DNA from: Streptomyces niger
Lineage (GTDB): Bacteria; Actinomycetota; Actinomycetes; Streptomycetales; Streptomycetaceae
Reading direction: 5' to 3'
DNA: 64,000 bases
Assembly: GCF_000718305.1 (NCBI RefSeq)
Contig: NZ_JOFQ01000029.1
Span: 3,848 to 67,847 of the forward strand
Positions 27,727-36,301 of this stretch are shown here, in pieces. The first letter of the stretch is position 1, and every line of letters begins with the position of its first letter. The notes beneath the pieces are model-generated. The model saw only the letters and a program-made list of their open reading frames with translations. It was not told the origin of the DNA and did no database searches. The position numbers and the translations under genes were made by a program.

Positions 27727-28989
27727 GTGGACAACAGGCCGGAGATCCCCGAAGAACTGCAGCGCTGCAACGAGCCGGCGGCCGGCGACGGCCGGCCCGC
27801 CCGGCGGCGGTGGCTGCGCTGGACCGCGATGGGCACGGGCGCCGCCGTGCTGGGCGTGGGCGTGGTCGGCTGGCTGGCGTACGACAAGCTCGACGGGAAC
27901 ATCACGGCCGACTCCGACACCGCGGCGAAGCTGCGCGCGTACGAGGCGGAGCGGCCGCCGGCGTCGGCGAAGAACGTGCAGAACATCCTGCTGATCGGCT
28001 CGGACGACCGGGGCGGCGGGAACGGCGAGTACGGCACCGACGACGGCACCCAGCGCTCGGACACCACGATCCTGCTGCACCTGGCGGCGGACCGGAAGAG
28101 CGCGACGGCGGTGAGCATCCCGCGTGACCTGATGGTGCAGGTGCCGGAGTGCACGAAGCCCGACGGCACCCGTACCGCGCCCCTGCTGACCCAGTTCAAC
28201 TACGCATTCGAGGCGGCGGGGCCGGCCTGCACGATCCGGACCGTCGAGCGGATGACCGACATCCGCATCGACCATCACATGATCCTGGACTTCACCGGCT
28301 TCAAGCACATGGTGGACGCGGTGGACGGGGTCGAGGTCTGCCTGCCGCAGGCCGTCGCCGACCAGGACTCGCACCTGAACCTGGCGGCCGGCCGCCAGGT
28401 GCTCCGCGGCGAGCAGGCGCTGGGGTACGTACGGGCCCGCAAGTCCCTGGGCAACGGCAGCGACACCCAGCGGATGGCGCGGCAGCAGGAGTTCCTGGCG
28501 GCGCTGGTGAAGAAGGTGCAGGGCAACGGCGTGCTGCTCAACCCGGCGCGCCTCTACCCGCTGCTGGACGCCGCGACGAGTTCCCTCACCACCGACGAGG
28601 GGCTGGCGTCACTGCGGGGGCTGTTCAACCTGGTGCGCAGCGTTCGCGACATCCCCACAAAAAAGATCCATTTCCTGACCGTGCCCCGCCAGGCGTACGC
28701 GTACAACGTGAACCGCGACGAACTGGTGCAGCCGGATGCCGGCCAGCTCTTCGCGCGGCTGCGTGCGGACCGTCCGATTCCGGTGCGGCCCGCGCCGACA
28801 GAACAGACGGACACCACCCAATACGACGACCCGGCCAAGGACCCGCAGACCGGGCAGACGGATGCCCGGGGCGCGGGCCGTTCGAACGGCGGGGACGAAT
28901 CTGACAAGCCCGTCCATCCCGAATCGGCCACGCCGACGCCCGTGACCACCTTCCGGGGAACCAGTGCAGACCGGGGCATCTGCCGATAA
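27727..28989 (+). CDS. LCP family cell-wall phosphotransferase 1
   Basis: LytR-CpsA-Psr proteins move lipid-linked glycopolymers onto peptidoglycan outside the membrane. This one has 420 residues: a short cytoplasmic N terminus, one membrane segment (about residues 34-52, AVLGVGVVGWLAYDKL), and the LCP domain. Signatures are NILLIGSDDRGG, the arginine motif AVSIPRDLMVQVPEC and the third motif LGYVRARKSLGNGSDTQRMA. There is no LytR_C domain; the tail is Pro/Thr-rich and ends in GICR. It has four outside cysteines in the same pattern as LCP 2 and 3. The GTG at 27727 is chosen over one at 27715 because GAGGGG lies eleven bases before it. It starts a three-gene rightward run of LCP genes. Confidence 0.85.
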   Translation: MDNRPEIPEELQRCNEPAAGDGRPARRRWLRWTAMGTGAAVLGVGVVGWLAYDKLDGNITADSDTAAKLRAYEAERPPASAKNVQNILLIGSDDRGGGNGEYGTDDGTQRSDTTILLHLAADRKSATAVSIPRDLMVQVPECTKPDGTRTAPLLTQFNYAFEAAGPACTIRTVERMTDIRIDHHMILDFTGFKHMVDAVDGVEVCLPQAVADQDSHLNLAAGRQVLRGEQALGYVRARKSLGNGSDTQRMARQQEFLAALVKKVQGNGVLLNPARLYPLLDAATSSLTTDEGLASLRGLFNLVRSVRDIPTKKIHFLTVPRQAYAYNVNRDELVQPDAGQLFARLRADRPIPVRPAPTEQTDTTQYDDPAKDPQTGQTDARGAGRSNGGDESDKPVHPESATPTPVTTFRGTSADRGICR

Positions 28990-29205
28990 ACCCCCGCAAA
29001 GGGTGGATCACGGACGCGAAGGTATTGGGTGGATTGCCCAGTTGTAGGGACGTGGAATTTGTCACGGGCGTCGCTGGACGCTGAACTGGGCGGATAGTGT
29101 GAGCGATCCGGTCCGCAGACTGGCTGACCGCGCACTGCAATCCGACCGACCGAGCGCCTTGAGGGGGCAGGCGCCGCGTGGCACCGACGGAGGACTCAAG
29201 GCACC

Positions 29206-30963
29206 GTGGACGCGCAAGGCCGTGGGCAGGCGGGCGACATCGATCCCGCCGATCAGTGGGTGTTCGACCCGAACACCGGCAACTACGAACTGCGACTGGA
29301 TACTGGCGCAAAGTCAGCCCCCGGGCAGGCCGGCCGGAGAACCGCAGCACCCTCCGCACCCGCCGCAGAAAGTGGCCGGAAGCAGCGGCGCGCACAGGAA
29401 CGCGGCCGGTCGGCCGGAAACGACCGTGACACGCCGACCCGTGAGCTGCCCGCCCAGCGCAACCGCCGGGCCGGCGGGCGCGCGGGGCACCGCGCGGCAG
29501 CTGCGGCGCCCGCGGCGAGCACCGGGCGGCGCAAGCCCAAGCCGAAGGCGTCGAAGAAGAAAAAGGCGCTGTACTGGGGCGCGGGCACGATGGGCTTCGT
29601 GCTGGTCGCCGGCTGCACGGGGGCGTACTTCGTCTACCAGCACCTGGACGGCAACATCTCCAAGGTCGACGTCGGCATCAACAACGAAGCGGTCACCGAC
29701 GGCCCGGTGAACATCCTGATCATGGGCACCGACTCCCGCGAGGGAAAGGGCAACGACGGCTACGGAGACCTGGGCAGTGTCGGCCACGCCGACACCACGA
29801 TCCTGATGCACGTCTCCGCGGACCGGACGAACGCCACCGCGCTGAGCATTCCGCGCGACATGATCACCGACATCCCGGACTGCCCCACCAAGCAGAAGGA
29901 CGGCTCGACGAAGAACGTGCCCGGCGAGACCGGGGTGCGCTTCAACACGAGCCTCGGCCAGGAGGGCCGCGACCCCGGCTGCACCTGGCGGACCGTCGAG
30001 AAGATGACCGGCCTGAAGATCAATCACTTCATGATGGCGGACTTCAACGCCGTCAAGGAGCTGTCCACCGCGGTGGGCGGCGTCGAGGTGTGCGCCGGCA
30101 AGGACATCGACGACCCCAAGTCGCACCTGAAGCTCAAGGCCGGCAAGCACGTCGTCCAAGGTGAGCAGGCGCTGGCGTTCGTCCGTACCCGGCACACCGT
30201 CGGCACCGGCAGTGACCTCAGCCGCATCGAGCTGCAGCAGCAGTTCCTCAGCTCGATGATCCGCAAGATGAAGTCCGACGACACGCTCACGGACGTCAAC
30301 AAGCTGTGGAAGCTGAGCAACGCCGCCACCAAGGCGCTCACCGTCGACACCGGCATCGGCACCGCCAGCAAGCTGATGGACCTGGCCAAGGACCTCAGCC
30401 GGGTCAACGTCAAGAACGTCACCTTCGCGACCGTGCCGGTTCTGGACAACCCTGAGGACCCCGCGACCGTCATATTGAACAAGGCCAAGGCCGATCCGCT
30501 GTTCAAGATGGTCCAGGCCGACCACTCGCTGACCAAGACGAAGAAGGACAAGCCCAAGAAGAAGACGAAGCCGGTCGCCAAGGCTCCCGCGGCCGAGGTC
30601 CGGGTCGACGTCTCCAACGGCGGCGGCCCCCTGGGTGCCGCCCAGGAGACCGTCGACTGGCTGCAGAACACCAAGGGCGCGCCGCTGTCCACCAACGCCG
30701 GCAACGCCTCGACCACGCTGGACGCGACGCGCCTGGAGTACGCGCCCAACCAGGCCGGCCAGGCCGCCACCCTGGCCGAGTGGATGGGCCTGCCCCAGTC
30801 CGCGCTGAAGGAGACCAGCGGCGACGCCGGACCCAAGGTGCCGATGAAGCTCATCCTCGGCAAGGACTTCACCGGGGCCGGGGAGCCGGTCGGGCCGCCG
30901 GACAAGACGCCGGACGGGGTCCAGAACGTCAACGCGGACAACAAGAACGTCTGCGCCAAGTAA
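29206..30963 (+). CDS. LCP family cell-wall phosphotransferase 2, with LytR_C domain
   Basis: A 585-residue paralogue with a long charged cytoplasmic N terminus (about 105 residues, rich in R, K and A, beginning VDAQGRGQAGDIDPADQWVF), one membrane segment near YWGAGTMGFVLVAGCTGAYF, then the LCP domain: NILIMGTDSREGK, ALSIPRDMITDIPDC and LAFVRTRHTVGTGSDLSRIE. A lysine-rich bridge leads to a LytR_C domain (about 465-555) seen in EVRVDVSNGGGPLGAAQETV. The protein ends NKNVCAK. The GTG has GGAGG twelve bases upstream. The 216-base gap before it probably holds a promoter. Confidence 0.88.
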   Translation: MDAQGRGQAGDIDPADQWVFDPNTGNYELRLDTGAKSAPGQAGRRTAAPSAPAAESGRKQRRAQERGRSAGNDRDTPTRELPAQRNRRAGGRAGHRAAAAAPAASTGRRKPKPKASKKKKALYWGAGTMGFVLVAGCTGAYFVYQHLDGNISKVDVGINNEAVTDGPVNILIMGTDSREGKGNDGYGDLGSVGHADTTILMHVSADRTNATALSIPRDMITDIPDCPTKQKDGSTKNVPGETGVRFNTSLGQEGRDPGCTWRTVEKMTGLKINHFMMADFNAVKELSTAVGGVEVCAGKDIDDPKSHLKLKAGKHVVQGEQALAFVRTRHTVGTGSDLSRIELQQQFLSSMIRKMKSDDTLTDVNKLWKLSNAATKALTVDTGIGTASKLMDLAKDLSRVNVKNVTFATVPVLDNPEDPATVILNKAKADPLFKMVQADHSLTKTKKDKPKKKTKPVAKAPAAEVRVDVSNGGGPLGAAQETVDWLQNTKGAPLSTNAGNASTTLDATRLEYAPNQAGQAATLAEWMGLPQSALKETSGDAGPKVPMKLILGKDFTGAGEPVGPPDKTPDGVQNVNADNKNVCAK

Positions 30964-31073
30964 GAGCAGCCCAGTAAGAGCAGCAGAGCCAGTACCGCCA
31001 AGTGAAGAACGACCGGCCGCCCTGCCAGGCCGCCGAGCGCACCACCGGATGGAAGAAACGGGGAGGGGCAGCG

Positions 31074-32723
31074 ATGCGGCAAGGCAGTGTGCGTGGTGAT
31101 CGATCACGCCGACACCAGCCCGACGCCCAGGAGTTGGGCTGGGACGACAGCCTCTACGAAGGCCGCAGCGACGGGCAGCACGTGGACGACGGCGCGGCCG
31201 GCGGGCCCGCCGAGCCCGCCGGCCGCGGCAGACGCAAACGCCGAAGAGGGCGCCGGGTCCTGCGCTGGACCGCCGGCATCGCCGCGCTGCTCGTCCTCGG
31301 TACGGCGGGCGCGGGCTACCTCTACTACGAGCACCTCAACGGCAACCTTCGCAAAGGGGCGCTGGACCTCGGTGCGGGCGGGCTGAAGAAGCCCGAGCCC
31401 AACGCCTTCGGCCAGACCCCGATGAACATCCTCCTGCTCGGCTCCGACAGCCGGAACAGCAAGGCGAACCTCAAGCTCGGCGGCGCCAAGGCCGATGTGG
31501 GCCGCAAGCCGCTGGCGGACGTGCAGATGCTGCTGCACGTCTCCGCCGACCGCTCCAGCATGTCGGTGCTCTCGATACCCCGTGACACCCGGGTGACCAT
31601 CCCCAAGTGCACCGACCCCAAGAGCGGCGACGTGTACCCGCAGACCACCGCGCCCATCAACCAGTCGCTGCAGCACGGCGGCCCGGGCTGCACGGTCGCC
31701 ACGTGGAAAGAGCTGACCGGCATCTACATCGATCACTTCATGATGATCGACTTCGCCGGCGTGGTGGACATGGCCGACGCGGTGGGCGGCGTCCCCGTGT
31801 GCGTCGACGACAACATCTACTCGCACGACAGCAAGGGCCACGGCAGCGGGCTGAAGCTGACCAAGGGCGACCACAACATCAAGGGCGTGCAGGCGCTCCA
31901 GTGGCTGCGCACCCGCTACGGCTTCGAGGACAACACCGACATCGGCCGGGCCAAGGCCCAGCACATGTACATGAACTCGATGATCCGGCAGCTCAAGGCG
32001 GGCACCAAGCTCACCGACCCGGGCAAGCTCCAGGCGCTGGCGGAGGCCGCCACCAAGGCGCTGACCGTGGACGACGGGCTCGGCAGCGTCAAGAAGCTCT
32101 ACGACCTCGGCGGCGACCTCAACCGGGTGCCGGTCAAGCGGGTCACGATGGCGACCATGCCCTGGTCGTACGGTCCGGGCGAGTCCTACGTCATCCCCAA
32201 GCCGGGCGACGCCGAGCAGGTCTTCGCGATGCTGCGCAACGACACGGCGCTGGACGGCAAGGACGAGAAGAAGAAGCCCGCCGCCGCCCCGAAGGCCACG
32301 ACGGCGAAGGATCAGCTCCAGATCACCGTGCAGAACGGCACCAACGGCGCGATCCAGGGCCCGGTGGTGGGGCGCGCGAGCGCCGTGCAGGGGCAGTTGG
32401 CGACGCTCGGCTACACGGCCGCGGGCACGGACGCCACGCTCATCGCCCAGGCCGACACCACGATCACGTACGGCGGCAAGGACGCGGAGGGCGACGCGCT
32501 GGCCGTCGCCAAGGCGCTCGGGCTGCCCAAGAGCGCGGTGAAGGAGTCCAGTTCGGCGCAGGGCATCCGGCTGGTCGTCGGCAACGACTGGCGCACCGGC
32601 ACCACGTACCCGAAGGCGGCCGGCGGCAAGCAGCAGGCGGAGAAGGCCCCGGAGAGCGCGGACGCCCTCAACGGCGAGGACAAGAAGGCCTGCATGAAGG
32701 TGAACCCGGGCTACACCTTCTGA
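31074..32723 (+). CDS. LCP family cell-wall phosphotransferase 3, with LytR_C domain
   Basis: A 549-residue LCP protein. The N terminus is charged and cytoplasmic; one membrane segment lies at about residues 66-86 (GIAALLVLGTAGAGYLYYEH). LCP motifs are MNILLLGSDSRNSK, VLSIPRDTRVTIPKC and LQWLRTRYGFEDNTDIGRA. A LytR_C domain at about 430-515 begins LQITVQNGTNGAIQGPVV. Outside cysteines match LCP 1 and 2 (PKC, GPGC, VPVC and the tail KKACMKV). The ATG at 31074 has GGGGAGGGG just upstream and beats the ATG-like start at 31002. A strong terminator follows, so LCP 1-3 may form one unit. Confidence 0.88.
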   Translation: MRQGSVRGDRSRRHQPDAQELGWDDSLYEGRSDGQHVDDGAAGGPAEPAGRGRRKRRRGRRVLRWTAGIAALLVLGTAGAGYLYYEHLNGNLRKGALDLGAGGLKKPEPNAFGQTPMNILLLGSDSRNSKANLKLGGAKADVGRKPLADVQMLLHVSADRSSMSVLSIPRDTRVTIPKCTDPKSGDVYPQTTAPINQSLQHGGPGCTVATWKELTGIYIDHFMMIDFAGVVDMADAVGGVPVCVDDNIYSHDSKGHGSGLKLTKGDHNIKGVQALQWLRTRYGFEDNTDIGRAKAQHMYMNSMIRQLKAGTKLTDPGKLQALAEAATKALTVDDGLGSVKKLYDLGGDLNRVPVKRVTMATMPWSYGPGESYVIPKPGDAEQVFAMLRNDTALDGKDEKKKPAAAPKATTAKDQLQITVQNGTNGAIQGPVVGRASAVQGQLATLGYTAAGTDATLIAQADTTITYGGKDAEGDALAVAKALGLPKSAVKESSSAQGIRLVVGNDWRTGTTYPKAAGGKQQAEKAPESADALNGEDKKACMKVNPGYTF

Positions 32724-32738
32724 CACCCGGCCCGTGAC

Positions 32739-32784
32739 ACGACGGCGGCGGCCGGTCCCCGAGGGGGCCGGCCGCCGCCGTCGT
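32739..32784. terminator. Terminator between LCP 3 and the convergent glycosyltransferase
   Basis: A 17-bp perfect stem (ACGACGGCGGCGGCCGG with its complement) closes a 12-base segment whose four C and four G residues can extend it. It serves two convergent genes. Confidence 0.85.
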
Positions 32785-32798
32785 ACGTGTGCGCCGCC

Positions 32799-33845
32799 TT
32801 ACGCGGTCTTCTCGGCCGGGGCCGTCACCGCCGGGCGGCGGCTGGCGATGACCTTCTTGGCCAGCGAGCGCGGGCTGGTGAGGAAGCCCCAGCCCCACGA
32901 GAAGTGCATGGTCGCCAGCGCGACGGGGATCTGGGCGCGGGCCTTGAGCGACAGGCCCTTGCCGGCCGGGACGGAGCCCGCCAGGATCGCCGCGAGGTAG
33001 GCGCCGGGGACGACGAAGCCCCAGGGCGTCACCGCCGCGCCGACCACGATGCCCGCGGCGAACGCGCACAGCGCGGTCGGCGGGGCCAGGTAGCGGGCGT
33101 TGATCGAACCGGCGTGGTAGCGCGCGACGACGTGCCGCCACCTGCCGTAGTCCTTGTACTGCTTGGCCAGCGCCTTCACGCTCGGCCGCGGCCGGTACTG
33201 CACCTTCAGCTCGGGCGAGAACCAGATCAGCCCGCCCGCCTCACGGATGCGGAAGTTCAGCTCCCAGTCCTGCGCTCGGATGAACTCGATGTTGTACCCG
33301 CCCTGCTGCTCCAGCGCCTCGCGCCGGAAGACGCCGAGGAAGACGGTCTCGGCGGGGCCCGCCTGACCGCCGGTGTGGAAGGCCGCGTTGCCCACCCCGA
33401 TCTTCGAGGTCATGGCGGCCGCGACGGCCTCCTCCCAAGGCGTCTCGCCCTCGGCGTTCATGATGCCGCCGACGTTCTGCGCGCCGGTCTCCTCCAGGAG
33501 GCGCACGGCGGTCGCGATGTAGTTGCGCGACAGCATGCCGTGGCCGTCCACCCGCACCACGACGGGGTGGTGGGACGCCTCGATCGCGGCGTTCAGCGCG
33601 GCGGGCGTGCGGCCGGTGGGATTGGGCACGGTGTGGACCCGCGGGTCCTCCCGTACCAGTTCGGCGGCGATCTCGTCGGTGCGGTCCGTGGAGGGCCCGA
33701 GCGCGATCACCACCTCCATCTCGCCGTCGTACTCCTGCTCCAGGATGTGGCGCACGGAGCTGCGCAGATGACGTTCCTCATTCAGCACCGGCATGATCAC
33801 GGAGACTGCGGGGTGCCGGCTCGGCGTGGCGTGGGTGTCGTTCAT
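32799..33845 (-). CDS. Membrane-associated family-2 glycosyltransferase
   Basis: A 348-residue GT2 enzyme of the type that adds a sugar to a lipid or polymer at the inner face of the membrane. The GT-A domain (about 12-245) has VSVIMPVLNEERHLRSSVRH, the DxD-like VVVRVDGHGMLSRNYIATAV, and the acceptor motif FIRAQDWELNFRIREAGGLI. Two C-terminal membrane segments follow (PTALCAFAAGIVVGAAVTPW and a second near VVPGAYLAAILAG). It lies between LCP 3 and LCP 4, convergent and divergent with them respectively, so it may supply the polymer that the LCP enzymes attach; this is inference. The ATG follows a TAACGT by eight bases with no ribosome site. Confidence 0.85.
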   Translation of the reverse strand: MNDTHATPSRHPAVSVIMPVLNEERHLRSSVRHILEQEYDGEMEVVIALGPSTDRTDEIAAELVREDPRVHTVPNPTGRTPAALNAAIEASHHPVVVRVDGHGMLSRNYIATAVRLLEETGAQNVGGIMNAEGETPWEEAVAAAMTSKIGVGNAAFHTGGQAGPAETVFLGVFRREALEQQGGYNIEFIRAQDWELNFRIREAGGLIWFSPELKVQYRPRPSVKALAKQYKDYGRWRHVVARYHAGSINARYLAPPTALCAFAAGIVVGAAVTPWGFVVPGAYLAAILAGSVPAGKGLSLKARAQIPVALATMHFSWGWGFLTSPRSLAKKVIASRRPAVTAPAEKTA

Positions 33846-33853
33846 CGGTGTTC

Positions 33854-33859
33854 ACGTTA
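33854..33859 (-). promoter_or_regulatory. -10 element TAACGT for the glycosyltransferase
   Basis: TAACGT on the minus strand, eight bases before the ATG at 33845; there is no Shine-Dalgarno sequence, so the message may be leaderless. Confidence 0.4.
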
Positions 33860-33991
33860 CCGCGAACGGACGTACGGGCCTGACGACAGCCGAGTGGCGC
33901 GGTGGGCCGGAGCGGCGTGTGATGACAGTCAGCCGATCATATCGACGTACTGTCGTCCGTCCCCCTGCTCCCTATGAGGAGGTGCCCCGCT

Positions 33992-35434
33992 ATGCCCCCA
34001 CCGCCCCGCACCCTCCCGCTCCCCGCACCAGGCAGGCGGCGCCGGCGCGCCCGGTGGATCGTGCGGGTGATCGCCGTCTCGTCCGTCGCCCTGCTGGCCG
34101 CGAGCGGTATCGGCCATGCGATGGTCACCGGGGTGGACGAGGGCATCACCCGGGTGGACGCCTTCAAAGGGATGGACCACCGGCCGCGGCCCGTCACCGG
34201 GACCGGGATGACCTTCCTGGTCGCGGGCACCGACAACCGGGACCGGCTGTCGAAGGCGGAGAAGGACCGCTACCACCTGGGCGGCGCGCCCTGTCACTGC
34301 ACCGACACGATCATGCTCGTCCACCTCTCGGCGGCCAGGGACCGGGCCAGCGTGATCAGCCTGCCCCGCGACTCCTTCGCCGAGGTGCCGGAGTACCGGA
34401 GCGACCGGACCGGACGGCAGGTGCCGGCCCACCCCGTCCGGCTGAACGCGGCGTACGCGGAGGGCGGCCCCAACCTCACCGTCCGCACCGTCGAGCACAT
34501 GACCGGCGTGCACATCGACCACTACCTGGAGGTCGACTTCACCAGCTTCATGAAGACGGTGGACACGGTCGGCGGGGTGCAGGTGTGCACCACCACCCCG
34601 CTGAAGGACCGCTACACCGGGCTCGACCTGCCGAAGGGCACCAGCAAGCTGAACGGCGGCGAGGCGCTCCAGTACGTCCGCGCCCGCCACCTCGACGGCG
34701 GCTCGGACCTGGGCCGCATGCAGCGCCAGCAGCGCTTCCTCGTCGCGCTGCTGCACCGCATCACCAACTCGGAAACGCTGATGAACCCGGTGGCCTTCAA
34801 GCGGATCACCTCGACCATGCTGGGCTCGCTGCGCGCCGACGCCGGCTTCGGGCCGCGCGAGATGGTCGCGCTCGGCCAGGCGCTGCGCAGCTTCAAGCCC
34901 TCCTCGTCGGAGTTCGCCTCCGTCCCCGTCGGTGACATCAACTACACCGTGCCGAACCTCGGCTCCACGGTGAAGTGGGACGAGGACCGGGCGGAGAAGC
35001 TCTTCGAGGCCATCCGCGCGGACCGTCCGCTGGCCGTCCACAAGAAGCGCAAGCAGCGCGCGACCATGGTCGACGTGGCGCCGGACGAGGTCCGGGTCCA
35101 GGTCGAGAACGGCACCGGCACCCGCGGCCTGGCCGCCAGGACCGACCGGGCGCTGCGCGCGGACGGCTTCGCGACCACCGGCGCGCCCCGCAACGCCCAG
35201 GCCCGGGCCGAGCGCACCGAGATCGCGTACGACCCGCGCTGGAACCGCTCGGTACGGACGCTGGCCGCCGCGCTGCCCGGCGCGAAGCTGCGCGCGGTCC
35301 CGGGCCAGGGCCCGGTGCTGCGCGTCACGCTCGGCCCGGACCACAAGGAGGTGCACAAGGTGCGCGCCGAGCTGCCGGCCACCGGCTCGGGCGACGTCCC
35401 GGCCGTCACGGGGGACGAGGAGGAGTGCAAGTGA
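33992..35434 (+). CDS. LCP family cell-wall phosphotransferase 4, with LytR_C domain
   Basis: A 480-residue LCP protein with a short basic N terminus, one membrane segment at about residues 23-43 (IVRVIAVSSVALLAASGIGH) and the LCP motifs MTFLVAGTDNRDRL, VISLPRDSFAEVPEY and LQYVRARHLDGGSDLGRMQR. A LytR_C domain lies at about 365-450 (EVRVQVENGTGTRGLAART). The protein ends EEECK. Its cysteines differ from LCP 1-3: a CHC pair after the first motif, one VQVC and the tail cysteine. AGGAGG (33977-33982) lies nine bases before the ATG at 33992, so the ATG at 33974 is not the start. It is separated from LCP 3 by the glycosyltransferase. Confidence 0.88.
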   Translation: MPPPPRTLPLPAPGRRRRRARWIVRVIAVSSVALLAASGIGHAMVTGVDEGITRVDAFKGMDHRPRPVTGTGMTFLVAGTDNRDRLSKAEKDRYHLGGAPCHCTDTIMLVHLSAARDRASVISLPRDSFAEVPEYRSDRTGRQVPAHPVRLNAAYAEGGPNLTVRTVEHMTGVHIDHYLEVDFTSFMKTVDTVGGVQVCTTTPLKDRYTGLDLPKGTSKLNGGEALQYVRARHLDGGSDLGRMQRQQRFLVALLHRITNSETLMNPVAFKRITSTMLGSLRADAGFGPREMVALGQALRSFKPSSSEFASVPVGDINYTVPNLGSTVKWDEDRAEKLFEAIRADRPLAVHKKRKQRATMVDVAPDEVRVQVENGTGTRGLAARTDRALRADGFATTGAPRNAQARAERTEIAYDPRWNRSVRTLAAALPGAKLRAVPGQGPVLRVTLGPDHKEVHKVRAELPATGSGDVPAVTGDEEECK

Positions 35435-35439
35435 CGGCG

Positions 35440-35462
35440 CCGGACGGCCGGTGACCGTCCGG
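35440..35462. terminator. Short hairpin between LCP 4 and the thioesterase
   Basis: An 8-bp perfect stem (CCGGACGG with CCGTCCGG) and a 7-base loop, between two convergent genes. Weak, but in the right place. Confidence 0.45.
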
Positions 35463-35470
35463 GCTGCGGG

Positions 35471-36025
35471 TCAGCCCTCGTCGACGCCGTCGGCGGTGCG
35501 CCGCTCGCGCAGCTCCTTGATCGCGCGGCGGCGGGCCAGCCGGTGCGTACGGCGGATCTGCGCCTCCTGGTAGCGGCGCTTGTCGCGCTCGGTCTCGGGG
35601 ATCACCGGCGGGACCGGGCGGGGCTTGCCGTTCTCGTCGACGGCGGCGAAGACCAGGTAGGCGGAGCCGACCTGCTGGGCGGGGGTGGATTCGTTCCACC
35701 GCTCGGCCAGCACCCGTACGCCGACCTCCATGGAGGACCGGCCGGTCCAGTTGACCTGGGCCTTCACGTGCACCAGGTCGCCGACCCTGACCGGCTCCAG
35801 GAACGCCATCTCGTCCATGGAGGCGGTGACGGCGGGACCGCCGGAGTGCCGGCCGGCCACCGCGCCCGCCGCGTCGTCCACCAGCTTCATGATCACGCCA
35901 CCGTGTACGGTGCCGAGCAGATTGGTGTGGCTCGCATCCATGATGTGGCTGAGGGTGGTGCGCGAGACGGAGGTGGGCTTGCCCGGGAGGCTGCCCTCCG
36001 GGCCGTCGGTGACGAGGTCGGTCAT
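35471..36025 (-). CDS. Hotdog-fold acyl-CoA thioesterase
   Basis: A cytosolic thioesterase of 184 residues with the BFIT/BACH-type hotdog core: TTLSHIMDASHTNLLGTVHG carries the active-site loop, followed by GGVIMKLVDDAAGAVAGRHS, with the catalytic Asp expected in KLVDDAAG, and then PAVTASMDEMAFLEPVRVGD. The C-terminal 30 residues are a basic helix (RRTHRLARRRAIKELRERRT). It interrupts the LCP cluster in the opposite direction, so a link with cell-wall work is not implied. The ATG lies six bases after a TAGGGT element, with no ribosome site. Confidence 0.88.
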   Translation of the reverse strand: MTDLVTDGPEGSLPGKPTSVSRTTLSHIMDASHTNLLGTVHGGVIMKLVDDAAGAVAGRHSGGPAVTASMDEMAFLEPVRVGDLVHVKAQVNWTGRSSMEVGVRVLAERWNESTPAQQVGSAYLVFAAVDENGKPRPVPPVIPETERDKRRYQEAQIRRTHRLARRRAIKELRERRTADGVDEG

Positions 36026-36031
36026 ACGTCC

Positions 36032-36037
36032 ACCCTA
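36032..36037 (-). promoter_or_regulatory. -10 element TAGGGT for a leaderless thioesterase mRNA
   Basis: TAGGGT on the minus strand, six bases before the ATG at 36025, and no ribosome site. Confidence 0.5.
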
Positions 36038-36301
36038 TGCACCCCGGCGCGCACCTTCCGCCCGAGTCGGTCGCGGACGTCCCCGACCGGTCCAGTTTGC
36101 TCACGTTTCAGACGATTACGCTCGCAATTGTTCGCAAACGCTCGCCCCGAGCGTCCCGAATCGTCGCTTCCACCCCACGCGGCCCATAGGTCACGCCCTC
36201 CCCTATATGCCGCCCCGGTTTGCATCAGCTCTGCAACAGCCGGGGTCCGATCCCGTCCCCGGCCTGTAAGGCGGGGCGTACCGGCAGGCACACTTTGCTC
36301 C

